A DNA stretch of 64,000 nt from Oscillibacter sp. 1-3 (GCF_000403435.2 NZ_KE159709.1:606187-670186); one strand, 5' to 3'; shown: positions 46,074 to 54,377, counted from the first letter of the stretch. A program made the numbers and translations. Notes: generated from the sequence alone by a model not told the origin.

Positions 46074-46802
46074 TCACTTTCCGGGGACAAAGTCCTCTTC
46101 CACAGGATAGCTGTCGGTGTCGGAGAAGTGCCACCACTCTCCGGCGTAGGGCTTGAAGCCGCAGTCCGTCATCACGTCCTCCAATAGCCGGGCATTGGCG
46201 GCGGCGGTCTCCGGTACGTCGCTGTAATCCCGGTCCGCCAGGGGGGAGAAGTCGTCAAACCCGGTGGGCATCTCCACCGGGGAGCCGTCCTCCAGCACCA
46301 GCGTCACGTCCACGGTGTTTCCCCGGCTGTGGGAGGAGAACCCCCTCTCCGGATTTGCCACGTACACCGGGTCCGGACAGACCTCCCACAAACGGAACTG
46401 GGCCTCCGTGGGGCGGAAGGCGTCCCAGATCAGCAGGGAGTACCCCTGAGCGGTCAGGATCTCCTGGGCGGCGGCCAGCTTCCGGGCGGTGCCGTACCGG
46501 AGATACGCCTCCGTGAAATCATAGATGACCTGGCCGGTGAAATTATCCTCGCCGGCGTATTTCAGGTCTGCCCGGATACCCGGGACGCAGTCTGACACCA
46601 GGACAAAGTCAGCAGGGGCGGGAGGAGGCTCCAGCTGGGGGGCGGGCTCCGGAACCGGCTCGGGCGCCGGGAGCGGCTTGGGTTCGGGGACGGGCGCCGG
46701 CTCCTCCGCGGCGGGGGCTTCCTCCGGCGGCGGGGACATCCGCTGTCCGCAGCCTGCCAGCAGGAGGGAGAGCCCCAGTGCTAGCGGCAGAAAAAATCGC
46801 AT
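46074..46802 (-). CDS. Lipoprotein D-Ala-D-Ala dipeptidase (VanX family)
   Basis: 242 residues. It has a lipobox (SLLLAGCGQ), a long Pro/Glu/Ala linker (about 25-65) that spans the wall, and a zinc dipeptidase domain: LRYGTARKLAAAQ, WDAFRPTEAQ, the metal motif SSHSRGNTVDVTL and GEWWHFSD. Being external, it likely cleaves wall-derived D-Ala-D-Ala rather than giving cytoplasmic vancomycin resistance. No VanH or VanA genes are near. ATG 46802 follows GAGGTG. Confidence 0.88.
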   Translation of the reverse strand: MRFFLPLALGLSLLLAGCGQRMSPPPEEAPAAEEPAPVPEPKPLPAPEPVPEPAPQLEPPPAPADFVLVSDCVPGIRADLKYAGEDNFTGQVIYDFTEAYLRYGTARKLAAAQEILTAQGYSLLIWDAFRPTEAQFRLWEVCPDPVYVANPERGFSSHSRGNTVDVTLVLEDGSPVEMPTGFDDFSPLADRDYSDVPETAAANARLLEDVMTDCGFKPYAGEWWHFSDTDSYPVEEDFVPGK

Positions 46803-46924
46803 GGTTAGCACCTCGATCATCTTGGTTATACTGTTATGCAGGTGGAGTATAGCACACTTTCTGGGACAAAACAAGCTGCCGGAGGGAAACCACAGGAATC
46901 CTGGAATTTTTTTGCGGAAAACAG

Positions 46925-46953
46925 TTGACCTTGGACTTGACTTGTGGTAGAAT
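46925..46953 (+). promoter_or_regulatory. Promoter of rpmG-secE-nusG
   Basis: TTGACC, 17 bp, TAGAAT, followed by a leader of about 145 bp with a GGCAT...ATGCC hairpin before rpmG. Confidence 0.7.
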
Positions 46954-47099
46954 CACATTTACCTGCGAGAAGGGGCTTTTTTGTCGTGCGCGCATTTCGC
47001 TTTTCGGCGTGCGGCAGGGGCCGGACTTCCAATCAGCAGGGAGGCAGTCGGCATCCCCGGCGAAGCCGGAGAGATGCCAATAATAAGGAGGTGCCGTTA

Positions 47100-47249
47100 A
47101 TGCGCGTAAAAGTCACTTTGAGATGCAATGAGTGCAAGCAGAGAAACTACAATACGATGAAGAACAAGAAGAACACCCCGGACAAGCTTGAGCTGAACAA
47201 GTATTGCCGCTTCTGCAGAAAGCACACGCTCCACAGCGAGACCAAGTAA
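47100..47249 (+). CDS. rpmG: Ribosomal protein L33
   Basis: 49 residues: [17 protein letters not shown] with two zinc-binding cysteines, then [15 protein letters not shown] with the second pair, the zinc-containing form. ATG 47100 follows AAGGAGG. First gene of the rpmG-secE-nusG order found in most Firmicutes. Confidence 0.96.
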   Translation: MRVKVTLRCNECKQRNYNTMKNKKNTPDKLELNKYCRFCRKHTLHSETK

Positions 47250-47276
47250 TAAGAATGAAGAAAGGGCGTGTAACGT

Positions 47277-47492
47277 ATGGCTGAAGAAGCGAAGAAGAAA
47301 AAGGACCGCGGGCTCTGGTTCCGCGAGATGAAAAGCGAACTGAAAAAGGTCGTCTGGCCGAATAAGCAGACGGTGATGAAAAACACCGGCACCGTGCTGC
47401 TGTGCTCCCTGGTGATCGGCGCCTGCATCTGGATCTTTGACTTCGTGGCGGTCTCCGCCGTGGATATGATCCTCAGCGTGTTCGGCGCGTAA
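47277..47492 (+). CDS. secE: Preprotein translocase subunit SecE
   Basis: 71 residues. Amphipathic helix (FREMKSELKKVVWPNKQ) before a single membrane helix, as in SecE. It stabilises SecY in the export channel. Eleven bases separate it from nusG. Confidence 0.95.
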   Translation: MAEEAKKKKDRGLWFREMKSELKKVVWPNKQTVMKNTGTVLLCSLVIGACIWIFDFVAVSAVDMILSVFGA

Positions 47493-47502
47493 GGAGAGCG
47501 GT

Positions 47503-48027
47503 ATGTCAGACAGCGCGAAGTGGTATGTGATCCATACCTATTCCGGCTACGAAAACGCCGTCAAAACCAGCATTGAGAAGTTTGTCACCGGCCGCGGGCT
47601 GGAGGACCAGATTCTCCGGATGGAGATCCCCCTGGAGACGGTCACCGAGGTCACCGACTCCGGCGCCACCAAGGAGGTGGAGCGGAAGGTCTTCCCCGGC
47701 TACGTGCTGATCAAGATGATTATGACGGACGAGACATGGCATCTGGTGCGGAATGTCCGCGGCGTCACCGGCTTTGTGGGCTCCGCCAACAAGGCCATCC
47801 CCCTCAGCGAGGAGGAGGTGCTGGCCATGGGCATGGAAAAGCACGAGATCGTGGTCAGGTACAGCGTGGGCGACCATGTGCGGATCATGGACGGTCCGCT
47901 GGCCAGCTTCACCGGCGTGGTCGAGGAGATCGAGCCGGAGAAGAATCGGGTCAGCGTGGTGGTCTCCATGTTCGGCAGAGAGACCCCCGTGGAACTGGAG
48001 CTGGACCAGGTAGAGGTTCAGGCTTGA
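47503..48027 (+). CDS. nusG: Transcription termination/antitermination protein NusG
   Basis: 174 residues: NGN domain ([34 protein letters not shown]) and C-terminal KOW domain ([22 protein letters not shown]). It binds RNA polymerase and couples it to Rho or the ribosome. Confidence 0.97.
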   Translation: MSDSAKWYVIHTYSGYENAVKTSIEKFVTGRGLEDQILRMEIPLETVTEVTDSGATKEVERKVFPGYVLIKMIMTDETWHLVRNVRGVTGFVGSANKAIPLSEEEVLAMGMEKHEIVVRYSVGDHVRIMDGPLASFTGVVEEIEPEKNRVSVVVSMFGRETPVELELDQVEVQA

Positions 48028-48155
48028 CCATCCGGCGCTTTTGGGCGCTGTTCTGCCGGAGACGTTCCGGCGCAAGTGGGAGGGGCTTTTCACCGCCCCG
48101 CCAAAGACGGGCGCTCTGCCCGCCACCACATTCATAATTTAGGAGGTGCTACTCC

Positions 48156-48581
48156 GTGGCACAGAAAGTAACAGGTTATATTAAGCTCCAGATCCCCGCA
48201 GGCAAGGCGACTCCCGCGCCCCCCGTTGGTCCCGCTCTGGGCCAGCACGGCGTCAATATCGCCGCCTTCACCAAGGAATTCAACGAGCGCACCAAGAACG
48301 ACGCGGGCATGATTATTCCCGTGGTCATTACCGTGTACGCCGACCGCTCCTTCTCCTTCATCACCAAGACGCCCCCCGCGGCCGTTCTGATTAAGAAGGA
48401 GTGCAACATTGAGTCCGGCTCCGGCGTGCCCAACAAGACCAAGGTGGCCACCATCTCCAAGGCCTCCATTCAGAAGATCGCCGAGATCAAGATGAAGGAC
48501 CTGAACGCCGCCAGCCTGGAGTCCGCCATGAGCATGATCGCGGGCACCTGCCGCTCCATGGGCGTTGTCGTCGGCGACTGA
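48156..48581 (+). CDS. rplK: Ribosomal protein L11
   Basis: 141 residues from a GTG start: [31 protein letters not shown] is diagnostic, and the C-terminal domain ends in [12 protein letters not shown]. Binds 23S rRNA at the GTPase centre. Confidence 0.97.
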   Translation: MAQKVTGYIKLQIPAGKATPAPPVGPALGQHGVNIAAFTKEFNERTKNDAGMIIPVVITVYADRSFSFITKTPPAAVLIKKECNIESGSGVPNKTKVATISKASIQKIAEIKMKDLNAASLESAMSMIAGTCRSMGVVVGD

Positions 48582-48675
48582 GCCGAATACCTAAAACCTG
48601 CCGAACGGCCAAAGAGGCCGTTCCATACAGTGGGAGGAACTGTTTCCGAAGAACCACTATGAGGAGGAAGTAACA

Positions 48676-49368
48676 TTGTTTAGAGGCAAGAAATATAAGG
48701 AAAGCGCCAAGCAGATTGAGAAAAATACGCAGTATGAGGCTGCGGAGGGCTTGGCTCTCGTTTGCAAGACCGCCAGCGCCAAGTTCGACGAGACCGTCGA
48801 GCTGCACGTGAAGCTGGGTGTCGACTCCCGCCACGCCGACCAGCAGGTCCGCGGCGCCATCGTCCTGCCCCACGGCACCGGCAAGACGGTCCGTGTGCTG
48901 GTGTTCGCCAAGGGCGACAAGGCCGACGCCGCCCGCGAGGCCGGCGCCGACTACGTCGGCGAGATGGACCTGGTGGAGAAGATCCAGAAGGAGAACTGGT
49001 TTGACTTTGACGTAGTGGTCGCCAGCCCCGACATGATGGGCGTGGTGGGCCGTCTCGGTAAGGTCCTGGGCCCCAAGGGCCTGATGCCCTCCCCCAAGGC
49101 CGGCACCGTGACCCCCGATGTGGCCAAGGCCGTGCAGGAGGTCAAGGCCGGTAAGATCGAGTACCGTCTGGACAAGACCAACATCATCCACTGCCCCATC
49201 GGCAAGGTGTCCTTTGGCCCCGAGAAGCTGGTGGAGAACTACAACGCTCTGATGGGCGCCATCGTGAAGGCCAAGCCCGCCGCCGCCAAGGGTCAGTATA
49301 TCCGCAGCTGCGTCGCCGCCTCCACTATGGGCCCCGGCGTGAAGATGTCTACGGCAAAGCTTGTTTGA
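48676..49368 (+). CDS. rplA: Ribosomal protein L1
   Basis: 230 residues from a TTG start (AGGAGG 8 nt before). [43 protein letters not shown] and [15 protein letters not shown] are family signatures. Followed by a terminator. Confidence 0.97.
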   Translation: MFRGKKYKESAKQIEKNTQYEAAEGLALVCKTASAKFDETVELHVKLGVDSRHADQQVRGAIVLPHGTGKTVRVLVFAKGDKADAAREAGADYVGEMDLVEKIQKENWFDFDVVVASPDMMGVVGRLGKVLGPKGLMPSPKAGTVTPDVAKAVQEVKAGKIEYRLDKTNIIHCPIGKVSFGPEKLVENYNALMGAIVKAKPAAAKGQYIRSCVAASTMGPGVKMSTAKLV

Positions 49369-49378
49369 TAGTTTGCTG

Positions 49379-49409
49379 AAAGGGGGGGACTGTTGTCCCC
49401 CCCTTTTTT
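49379..49409 (+). terminator. Terminator after rplA
   Basis: AAGGGGGGGAC, TGTT loop, GTCCCCCCCTTTTTTT. Confidence 0.92.
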
Positions 49410-49551
49410 GTATTCCGCTTGCCGGCCGCGGACCGGCGCCGCCGCCCGTTGATCTCGTCCCGGAGACCAAGCGGGCGTTCAGAGAGGGGCGTATCCATGA
49501 GTTTTTGTACAGAAAAACTAATAAAAACGCTTCATAATGGGAAATTAGGGC

Positions 49552-49580
49552 TTGACTTTTTGCCAAACCCTGTATATAAT
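49552..49580 (+). promoter_or_regulatory. Promoter of rplJ-rplL
   Basis: TTGACT, a 17-bp spacer and TATAAT just upstream of the L10 leader. Confidence 0.85.
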
Positions 49581-49586
49581 ACTTCT

Positions 49587-49693
49587 TGCGTTCCAAAGAC
49601 AGCAGGTGGGCTCTGCCCGTAAGTCCTGCCGAGGATGGCAGATCGTGAGATTGCTGCTCCGTCCGTGCGTCTTTGCGCGGACGGTTCTTTTTT
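49587..49693 (+). ncRNA. L10 leader (autoregulatory mRNA structure)
   Basis: CCAAAGACAGCAGG and TAAGTCCTGCCGAGG are the conserved core of the L10 leader. A CCGTCCG...CGGACGG hairpin with a T-run (49660-49693) follows and looks like an attenuator. The L10-L12 complex binds this leader to repress rplJ-rplL. Confidence 0.88.
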
Positions 49694-49730
49694 GAACGCA
49701 CCTATGATTCCTATGGAGGTGAACACAAGA

Positions 49731-50273
49731 ATGCCTAATGCAAAGGTCTTATCCGAGAAGCAGGCCATCGTGGCCCAGCTGACTGAGAAGATCCAGAAGG
49801 CCACCGCCGGTGTGATTGTCGACTACAAGGGTATCACCGTTGAGGAAGACACCGCGCTGCGCCGGGAGTGCCGGGAGAACGGCGTGGATTACGCGGTGGT
49901 GAAGAACACCCTGCTCCGCTTCGCTTTCAACAACACCGGCCTGGGCGATCTGGACGATCTCCTCAATGGCACCACGTCTCTGGCCCTGTGCGACGACCCC
50001 GTGGTCCCTGCCCGTGTCATGGCCAATTACGCCAAGAAGCTCAACGACAAGTTTGAGATCAAGGGCGGTTTCATGGACGGCAAGCCCGTGGATCTGGCCA
50101 CCATCAACTCCCTGGCTTCCATCCCCGCACTGCCCGTGCTGCAGGCCCAGGTCCTGGGTACCATGCTGGCTCCCATCACCGGTCTGGCTGTCGTGCTGAA
50201 GCAGATTGCCGAGAAGCAGGGCGCTCCCTCTGAGGAGGCCGCTCCTGCCGAAGAGGCTCCCGCCGCCGAGTAA
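49731..50273 (+). CDS. rplJ: Ribosomal protein L10
   Basis: 180 residues. ATG 49731 follows GGAGGTGA and starts MPNAKVLSEKQAIVAQL; a longer frame upstream is the leader and is rejected. AGVIVDYKGITVEEDTALRREC and VVKNTLLRFAF are typical. An Ala/Glu/Pro-rich tail ends the protein. Anchors L12 dimers on the ribosome. Confidence 0.96.
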   Translation: MPNAKVLSEKQAIVAQLTEKIQKATAGVIVDYKGITVEEDTALRRECRENGVDYAVVKNTLLRFAFNNTGLGDLDDLLNGTTSLALCDDPVVPARVMANYAKKLNDKFEIKGGFMDGKPVDLATINSLASIPALPVLQAQVLGTMLAPITGLAVVLKQIAEKQGAPSEEAAPAEEAPAAE

Positions 50274-50318
50274 GCGGCACCCACACACTTAAAAATTTAC
50301 TATCAGGAGGTTCATACA

Positions 50319-50687
50319 ATGTCTGAGAAAGTTACCGCCATGATCGAAGAGATCAAGGGTCTGACCGTTCTGGAGCTCAGCGAGCTCGTTCACGCCCTGG
50401 AGGAGGAGTTCGGCGTCTCTGCCGCCGCCATGGCCGCTCCTGCCGCCGCCGCTGCTCCTGCCGCCGAGGAGAAGACTGAGTTCGACGTGGTCCTGGCCGG
50501 CTTCGATGCTGCCGCCAAGATCAAGGTCATCAAGGTTGTCCGTGAGATTACTGGCCAGGGCCTGGCTGAGGCCAAGGCTACTGTCGAGGGCGCTCCCACC
50601 ACTCTGAAGGAGGGCGTTTCCAAGGATGACGCCGAGGCTCTGAAGAAGCAGATTGAAGAGGCCGGCGGCAAGGTCGAGCTGAAGTAA
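50319..50687 (+). CDS. rplL: Ribosomal protein L7/L12
   Basis: 122 residues: N-terminal dimer domain ([25 protein letters not shown]), Ala/Pro hinge, and C-terminal domain ([27 protein letters not shown]). Recruits translation factors. The next host gene expected in this operon, rpoB, is not in the window; mobile-element sequence follows. Confidence 0.97.
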   Translation: MSEKVTAMIEEIKGLTVLELSELVHALEEEFGVSAAAMAAPAAAAAPAAEEKTEFDVVLAGFDAAAKIKVIKVVREITGQGLAEAKATVEGAPTTLKEGVSKDDAEALKKQIEEAGGKVELK

Positions 50688-50766
50688 GTTTAGGCGATTT
50701 TTGTCCCCCTCCCTCGCAAAACGGACAATGTATTCCAAATAAAATGACCAGATGCGGCTTTCATCA

Positions 50767-51119
50767 TACGGCTTTCAGCCGTACATGGCTTGCAGCTGAA
50801 AGCTGTGTGCAGCCACATATGGCTTCCAGCCACAAAGGTCCGAGGCAACGACTTGTTGCTTCGGGCCTTTTCTTTTTATGTTTTTGGCCGGGAAAGCCGC
50901 AGTAACCGCTGAAACGGCCTGATTTCCGTCTTTTTTCTTCTTTTTCACCGCATGACTTTTAGCCACGCCCAAAGGCCTGTTTGCTGTACTTGCCGGGAGA
51001 AAACACTCCGGTTTACATGGCTGAAAACCGTGATTTCTGATTTTTCTCTTATCTATACGGCTGAAAGTCGTGCGCCGAAGGCCCCTCGCGGCTGAAAGCC
51101 GCGTGCTGAAAGCCGCGTG
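50767..51119. repeat. Hairpin repeat cluster downstream of rplL
   Basis: The gap 50688-51556 (869 bp) has no gene. Its first part holds at least five hairpins with the pattern GGCT, 3-nt loop (TTC, TCC or GAA), AGCC, and complementary flanks: 50767-50783 (7-bp stem), 50793-50805 (CAGCT-GAA-AGCTG), 50820-50832, 51057-51071 and 51087-51103 (7-bp stem). A weaker one lies at 51016-51032. The 14-bp GCTGAAAGCCGCGT is directly repeated at 51091-51118. The same family recurs inside tnsA, tnsB and tnsC. Confidence 0.8.
50835..50877 (+). terminator. Terminator downstream of rplL
   Basis: AAGGTCCGAGGCAAC, GACTT loop, GTTGCTTCGGGCCTTTTC, then CTTTTT. It would end the rplJ-rplL transcript before the transposition genes. 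Confidence 0.85.
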
Positions 51120-51174
51120 CTGGGCCAAGATAAGAGGGAGAAAGAGAGCGAAATAAAAGGGAGAAGAACAGAGT

Positions 51175-51429
51175 AGCTCAAACTAATTGGAATTAACATG
51201 AGCTTTTTGGAATAGCTCAATTTAATTCGAGCTTCCACTTCTATGGGGGGAAAACAGCAAATTTGTACTGAAAACCAGCAAAAATCCGTATATAGGGGGG
51301 ATGTGCAGTCTAAATGTGACCGTGGCAATTAGACGAGCCAACTGCAAAAAGCTCAAGCTAATTCTAAAAGCTGCGGAAATGAAACTCAAAAAACGCGAGG
51401 TAAATCAAAAAAGCTCAAGCTAATTCTAA
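51175..51429. repeat. AGCTCAA/CTAATT iterons, candidate TnsB binding sites
   Basis: An inverted pair at 51175-51204 (AGCTCAAACTAATT facing AATTAACATGAGCT) is followed by a palindromic site at 51214-51233. Two 18-bp direct repeats (AGCTCAAGCTAATTCTAA) lie at 51350-51367 and 51412-51429, 62 bp apart. Several about 20-bp sites close to tnsA are the usual arrangement of TnsB sites in the left end of Tn7-like elements. The exact terminus is not resolved. Confidence 0.6.
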
Positions 51430-51436
51430 TTCCGGG

Positions 51437-51540
51437 CAGTATCGGGCAGTGGGCATAACCGGCACAGAGCGGGGACTTTTCCTTTTGTGCAAAAGAGAAA
51501 TCCCCAAAAGTGGGCAATGCGGCGTCCCGCAGTCCGATAC
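51437..51540. repeat. Long-hairpin element (TATCGGGC...GTCCGATA), copy 0
   Basis: Bounded by CAGTATCGGGC and GTCCGATAC, with an inner TTCCTTTTG / CAAAAGAGAAA pair. It ends 17 bp before the tnsA start and includes the region just upstream of its ribosome site, so it may be a control element. Related copies lie at 60949, 61412 and 61800. Confidence 0.65.
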
Positions 51541-51556
51541 CGTCAGAGGAGGATTC

Positions 51557-51958
51557 ATGGAGAAAGCAAATCCCAAAGCCCGCGAGTATCGCTTTTTCAG
51601 TCAGAAAAACCAGAAGATGGTCTGCCTTCACAGCGAACAGGCGCTTGCCTATGCTCGGTATCTGGAGGACCGTCTTTGGGTAGCCGCTTATGACGCCTGT
51701 GTACCCTTGGAGCTGACAGACCAGATAGACCCCTGGGGCATCCGGTCGCTCTACTTCAAAACGGCCTGGGTTTCAGATTTTCGCCTGGTCTACGCAGACG
51801 GAAAACAGGCTGTCCGGGAGTTGGTACGGCTGGAAGACCTGGAAAAGCAGGCGGTAATAGAACGGTTGGAACTCTCCCGGCGGTACTGGATGTGGATGGC
51901 TAAAAGTCATCCAGTGGAATGGAAAGTCGAGGTGGTGGATTATAAGAAAAGCCTTTAA
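51557..51958 (+). CDS. tnsA: TnsA-like endonuclease subunit (divergent)
   Basis: 133 residues from ATG 51557 (AGAGGAGG just upstream). The order fits the TnsA N-terminal nuclease domain: Glu27 in SEQALAYARYLED, Asp74 in WVSDFRLVYADG, Glu88 in VRELVRLEDL, and a closing helix-strand RRYWMWM...VEWKVEVV like the YW...WKIVT end of TnsA. In standard TnsA the third motif ends in Lys (Q/E-x-K). Here it reads E-L-V-R, so 5'-strand cleavage may be altered. The TnsA C-terminal domain is missing. Position before tnsB and tnsC supports the call. Confidence 0.62.
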   Translation: MEKANPKAREYRFFSQKNQKMVCLHSEQALAYARYLEDRLWVAAYDACVPLELTDQIDPWGIRSLYFKTAWVSDFRLVYADGKQAVRELVRLEDLEKQAVIERLELSRRYWMWMAKSHPVEWKVEVVDYKKSL

Positions 51959-52124
51959 CATAATCGGGATTCTTGCTCTGGTTGCCCTTGCCCTTTTTGT
52001 AATGGCAGCAGCACAGCCGCGCATGACTACGGCTATACAGCCTCATGCGGCTATCCAGCCGAACGGGGAGTCGGAGCCGCCAATTATCTGCCAGTATCTG
52101 GGGCCAAGGGAGACAATGCCATGA
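51939..52124 (+). CDS. Possible small membrane protein with non-AUG start
   Basis: The frame from 51939 (ATT, with GAGGTGG just before) encodes IIRKAFNIIGILALVALALF, a membrane helix, then a polar tail with TTAIQPHAAIQP repeats. It stops in ATGA overlapping the next gene's start. No ATG, GTG or TTG lies in frame before 52002. The overlap coupling and a clean helix favour a real gene; the start is unproven. Hairpins of the element family (52021-52048, 52048-52061) encode the IQP repeats. Confidence 0.35.
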   Translation: MIRKAFNIIGILALVALALFVMAAAQPRMTTAIQPHAAIQPNGESEPPIICQYLGPRETMP

Positions 52125-52612
52125 AATTCTACGACACTACTTGCCAGGAATGTCCTTTTCACCAGACAGCCGGAAGTTATACCCTGGGCACCACGCGATA
52201 CTGTTCCGGATTCCCCGGACGAAAGCCGAAAAGATTCCCTCGCTCTGCTCCCAAGTTCAAGCCTCCCAAGTGGTGTCCCAGGCGGCTCTCCCCTGCTGTT
52301 TGCCGCGTCTTTGGCTTCAAGGATGAAGAAAGCGAGTGGCTGGAATTTCTTTTGCGTCAAGATAACAGAAGACGCCCTTGCCCGTTGAGCAGTCACTATA
52401 GCCCACGCATGGAGGTTCCCACCGGGCTGACCGCAAAGCAATTTTACACAAGCGTTAAGGAGGAATGCCTATCGCAAATCATACCCGGACTGGATGTGCG
52501 GCCAGGGGAAGTCATTTGCATTGATGACGGCCTGAAGCCCTACTATTTCTACTACCGCAGCGACTATGAAATTTCCCCATTGCCGGGGTTCAATCCAACA
52601 AAAGCGAGGTGA
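52121..52612 (+). CDS. Cys-rich hypothetical protein of the transposition operon
   Basis: 163 residues, basic N-terminus with paired cysteines (CQECPFH, RYCSGF, PKWCPRRL, AVCRVF) that could bind zinc. A second half with YTSVKEECLSQIIPGLDVRPGEVICIDD follows. No family recognised. It stops 4 nt before tnsB, so it is part of the tns operon. A DNA-binding or transposition accessory role is inference. Confidence 0.6.
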   Translation: MKFYDTTCQECPFHQTAGSYTLGTTRYCSGFPGRKPKRFPRSAPKFKPPKWCPRRLSPAVCRVFGFKDEESEWLEFLLRQDNRRRPCPLSSHYSPRMEVPTGLTAKQFYTSVKEECLSQIIPGLDVRPGEVICIDDGLKPYYFYYRSDYEISPLPGFNPTKAR

Positions 52613-52616
52613 AAGC

Positions 52617-54377
52617 ATGAACCGGTATGTGGAGCGGAACGGGGAGGTTTTCCATGTTCTGCTCCAGGAGGATGCGGGGGCCTGGCTGATATCCTGCCAA
52701 GCTCCGGCCGAGCCCTTCTTTGTGGCTCAAATTGAGGCTTTTAACCCCCTTGAGGCTTCCAGCCTCACTGAGGCCCTTTGCCCCCATGAGGCTCTTAGCC
52801 CCCACGAGGCTGAAAGTCTCATGAGTCCAGGGCAGGTCAAACGTCTGCGCCTGATTCAGCTTCTTTTAGGCGATTCACGCTGCATCACGGACAAGGCATA
52901 CCGCTCAGCCCTCGCCAAGGAGACCGCTGAGCGGAACGGCACCACCTCCCGGAGAATCCTCCGGCTCTATTACCGCTATCTCGCCACTGGGAAACTCATG
53001 CAGGAGAGACAGCGAGAGCAGTCTGAAAACAAGGTTTACGATTGGGCGATTCGTACCTTCTACTTTTCCGCAAAAAAGCTCTCCCTCCGTGCGGCTTATG
53101 AAATGATGCTGGTTCAAAAATACACGGATGCCAAGGGCATCTTGCTGCCGGATGCGCCTACCTGGTCCAGTTTCCAGCACTACTTCTACGCCCATAATTA
53201 CCACAAGCGGCCGCAGAAAATCATTGCCCGTGACGGTCTCTCCCACTATCAGCGGAATTGCCGCCCGGCGTTTGGTTCGGCATCCCGCTGGCGGGAAAGT
53301 CCGGGGAGCTACCAGATGGACGCCACCCAGGGAGACCTTTACCTGGTGTCCAGCCTGGACCGGAGCAGCGTAGTAGGCCGGCCGCAAATTTACATGGCAG
53401 TCGATTCCGCTACCCAGCTGATTGCCGGAATCTATGTTGGTTATGAGGCCGGGGAACGGGCAGTTATGGCCTGTCTGGAGAACGCAGCCAGCGACAAGGT
53501 GGACTTCTGCAGGAAATACGGTATCGAAATCCAGCCGGAGCAGTGGCCCTCCCGGGGGCTTCCCGGCGAAATCATCACGGATAAGGGCCGGGAATTTACC
53601 GGCTCCCGGATGGAGGAGCTCTGCCGGCGGTACGGCGTGGAGCTGCTGATTCAGCCGCCGTTCCGCCCGGATGGAAAGGGCCTAGTAGAAAAGGCCTTTG
53701 ATTTGCTCCAGCAGCGATACAAGCCGCTCCTCCGTGGAAAGGGGGTAATTGAGTCGGATGCCCAGGAGCGGTGGGCTGTGGATTATCGGAGCCAGGCGGT
53801 CCTGACATTGGAGGAATTTACCCAGATTGTCATCCAATGTGTCATTTACCTGAACAGCGGGCGGGTCCTCCAAAGCGGAAAGACGCCCGCCCAAGTATGG
53901 CTGAAAGCCATGAGGTGGCTTTCAGCCACCGGTTCCGCCACCGGTTCCGCCACCGGTTCAGTCACCACCTCTGCCACCGTTTGGAAGGTACAGGATGTCC
54001 CTTCCAAAGAACTCCATGTCCTGTCTCTCCCCCGGGAGGAAGTCAAACTGACTCGCAAGGGGTTCCGGCTTCATGCTTTATCCTATGTTCCGCAGAACAT
54101 GGACGGCCTGTATGTTGGAGATACCTACACTCTGGCCTATGACACCCTGGACCTCAGCGCGGTTTTCCTCATTGGTAAAGACCGTGATTCCCGGATTCCC
54201 CTGGCACCGGACCAGCAGCAGTACCAGGGCCTCACCCAGGCGGAAGCGGAGATTTGCCGGGAGCAGGAGCGGCAGGCTCGGAAACAGGCAAAGGCAGCGG
54301 AGACCCAGGCCAGTATCCAGACGATTCAGGGGATTCAAAAGATTGTGAAAGAGGCTGAGAGGAGGCGGCAGGAGTGA
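52617..54377 (+). CDS. tnsB: TnsB/TniA-like DDE transposase
   Basis: 586 residues from ATG 52617 (GAGGTG before it); a longer frame from 52566 overlaps the previous gene. The catalytic core is rve/Mu type: YQMDATQGDLYLVS (Asp235 or Asp240), EIITDKGREF (Asp322), GKGLVEKAFDLLQ (Glu358), a D-35-E spacing. An HTH-like region precedes it and a Mu C-terminal-type barrel (about 450-520) follows. Oddities: five tandem hexapeptide repeats at residues 40-69 and a four-residue ATGS repeat near 437-451, both made of hairpin DNA. It should join transposon 3' ends to target DNA. Confidence 0.9.
   Translation: MNRYVERNGEVFHVLLQEDAGAWLISCQAPAEPFFVAQIEAFNPLEASSLTEALCPHEALSPHEAESLMSPGQVKRLRLIQLLLGDSRCITDKAYRSALAKETAERNGTTSRRILRLYYRYLATGKLMQERQREQSENKVYDWAIRTFYFSAKKLSLRAAYEMMLVQKYTDAKGILLPDAPTWSSFQHYFYAHNYHKRPQKIIARDGLSHYQRNCRPAFGSASRWRESPGSYQMDATQGDLYLVSSLDRSSVVGRPQIYMAVDSATQLIAGIYVGYEAGERAVMACLENAASDKVDFCRKYGIEIQPEQWPSRGLPGEIITDKGREFTGSRMEELCRRYGVELLIQPPFRPDGKGLVEKAFDLLQQRYKPLLRGKGVIESDAQERWAVDYRSQAVLTLEEFTQIVIQCVIYLNSGRVLQSGKTPAQVWLKAMRWLSATGSATGSATGSVTTSATVWKVQDVPSKELHVLSLPREEVKLTRKGFRLHALSYVPQNMDGLYVGDTYTLAYDTLDLSAVFLIGKDRDSRIPLAPDQQQYQGLTQAEAEICREQERQARKQAKAAETQASIQTIQGIQKIVKEAERRRQE
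52734..52823 (+). repeat. Five 18-bp hairpin repeats inside tnsB
   Basis: Each unit starts GAGGC. Units begin at 52734, 52752, 52770, 52788 and 52806 and encode EAFNPL, EASSLT, EALCPH, EALSPH and EAESLM. Units 2 and 5 form clean hairpins (TGAGGCT-TCC-AGCCTCA at 52751-52767; GAGGCT-GAA-AGTCTC at 52806-52820) of the same family as those after rplL. Confidence 0.85.
53897..53972 (+). repeat. Hairpin pair plus 12-bp repeats near the tnsB C-terminus
   Basis: ATGGCT-GAA-AGCCAT (53897-53911) and GGTGGCT-TTC-AGCCACC (53914-53930) are adjacent perfect hairpins. Three copies of GCCACCGGTTCC/A (53925-53960) and a degenerate fourth follow, encoding ATGS repeats. Confidence 0.85.

Noticed and set aside
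46074..46802. Vancomycin-resistance vanX
   Set aside because: The protein is a lipoprotein acting outside the cell, and vanH and vanA partners are missing.
46954..47099. tRNA gene before rpmG-secE
   Set aside because: tRNAs often occur here, but no cloverleaf or TTCRANNC T-loop could be found; only a short hairpin is present.
52734..52823. Diversity-generating retroelement template or variable repeat
   Set aside because: No reverse transcriptase and no adenine-biased variation; units are palindromic tandem repeats.
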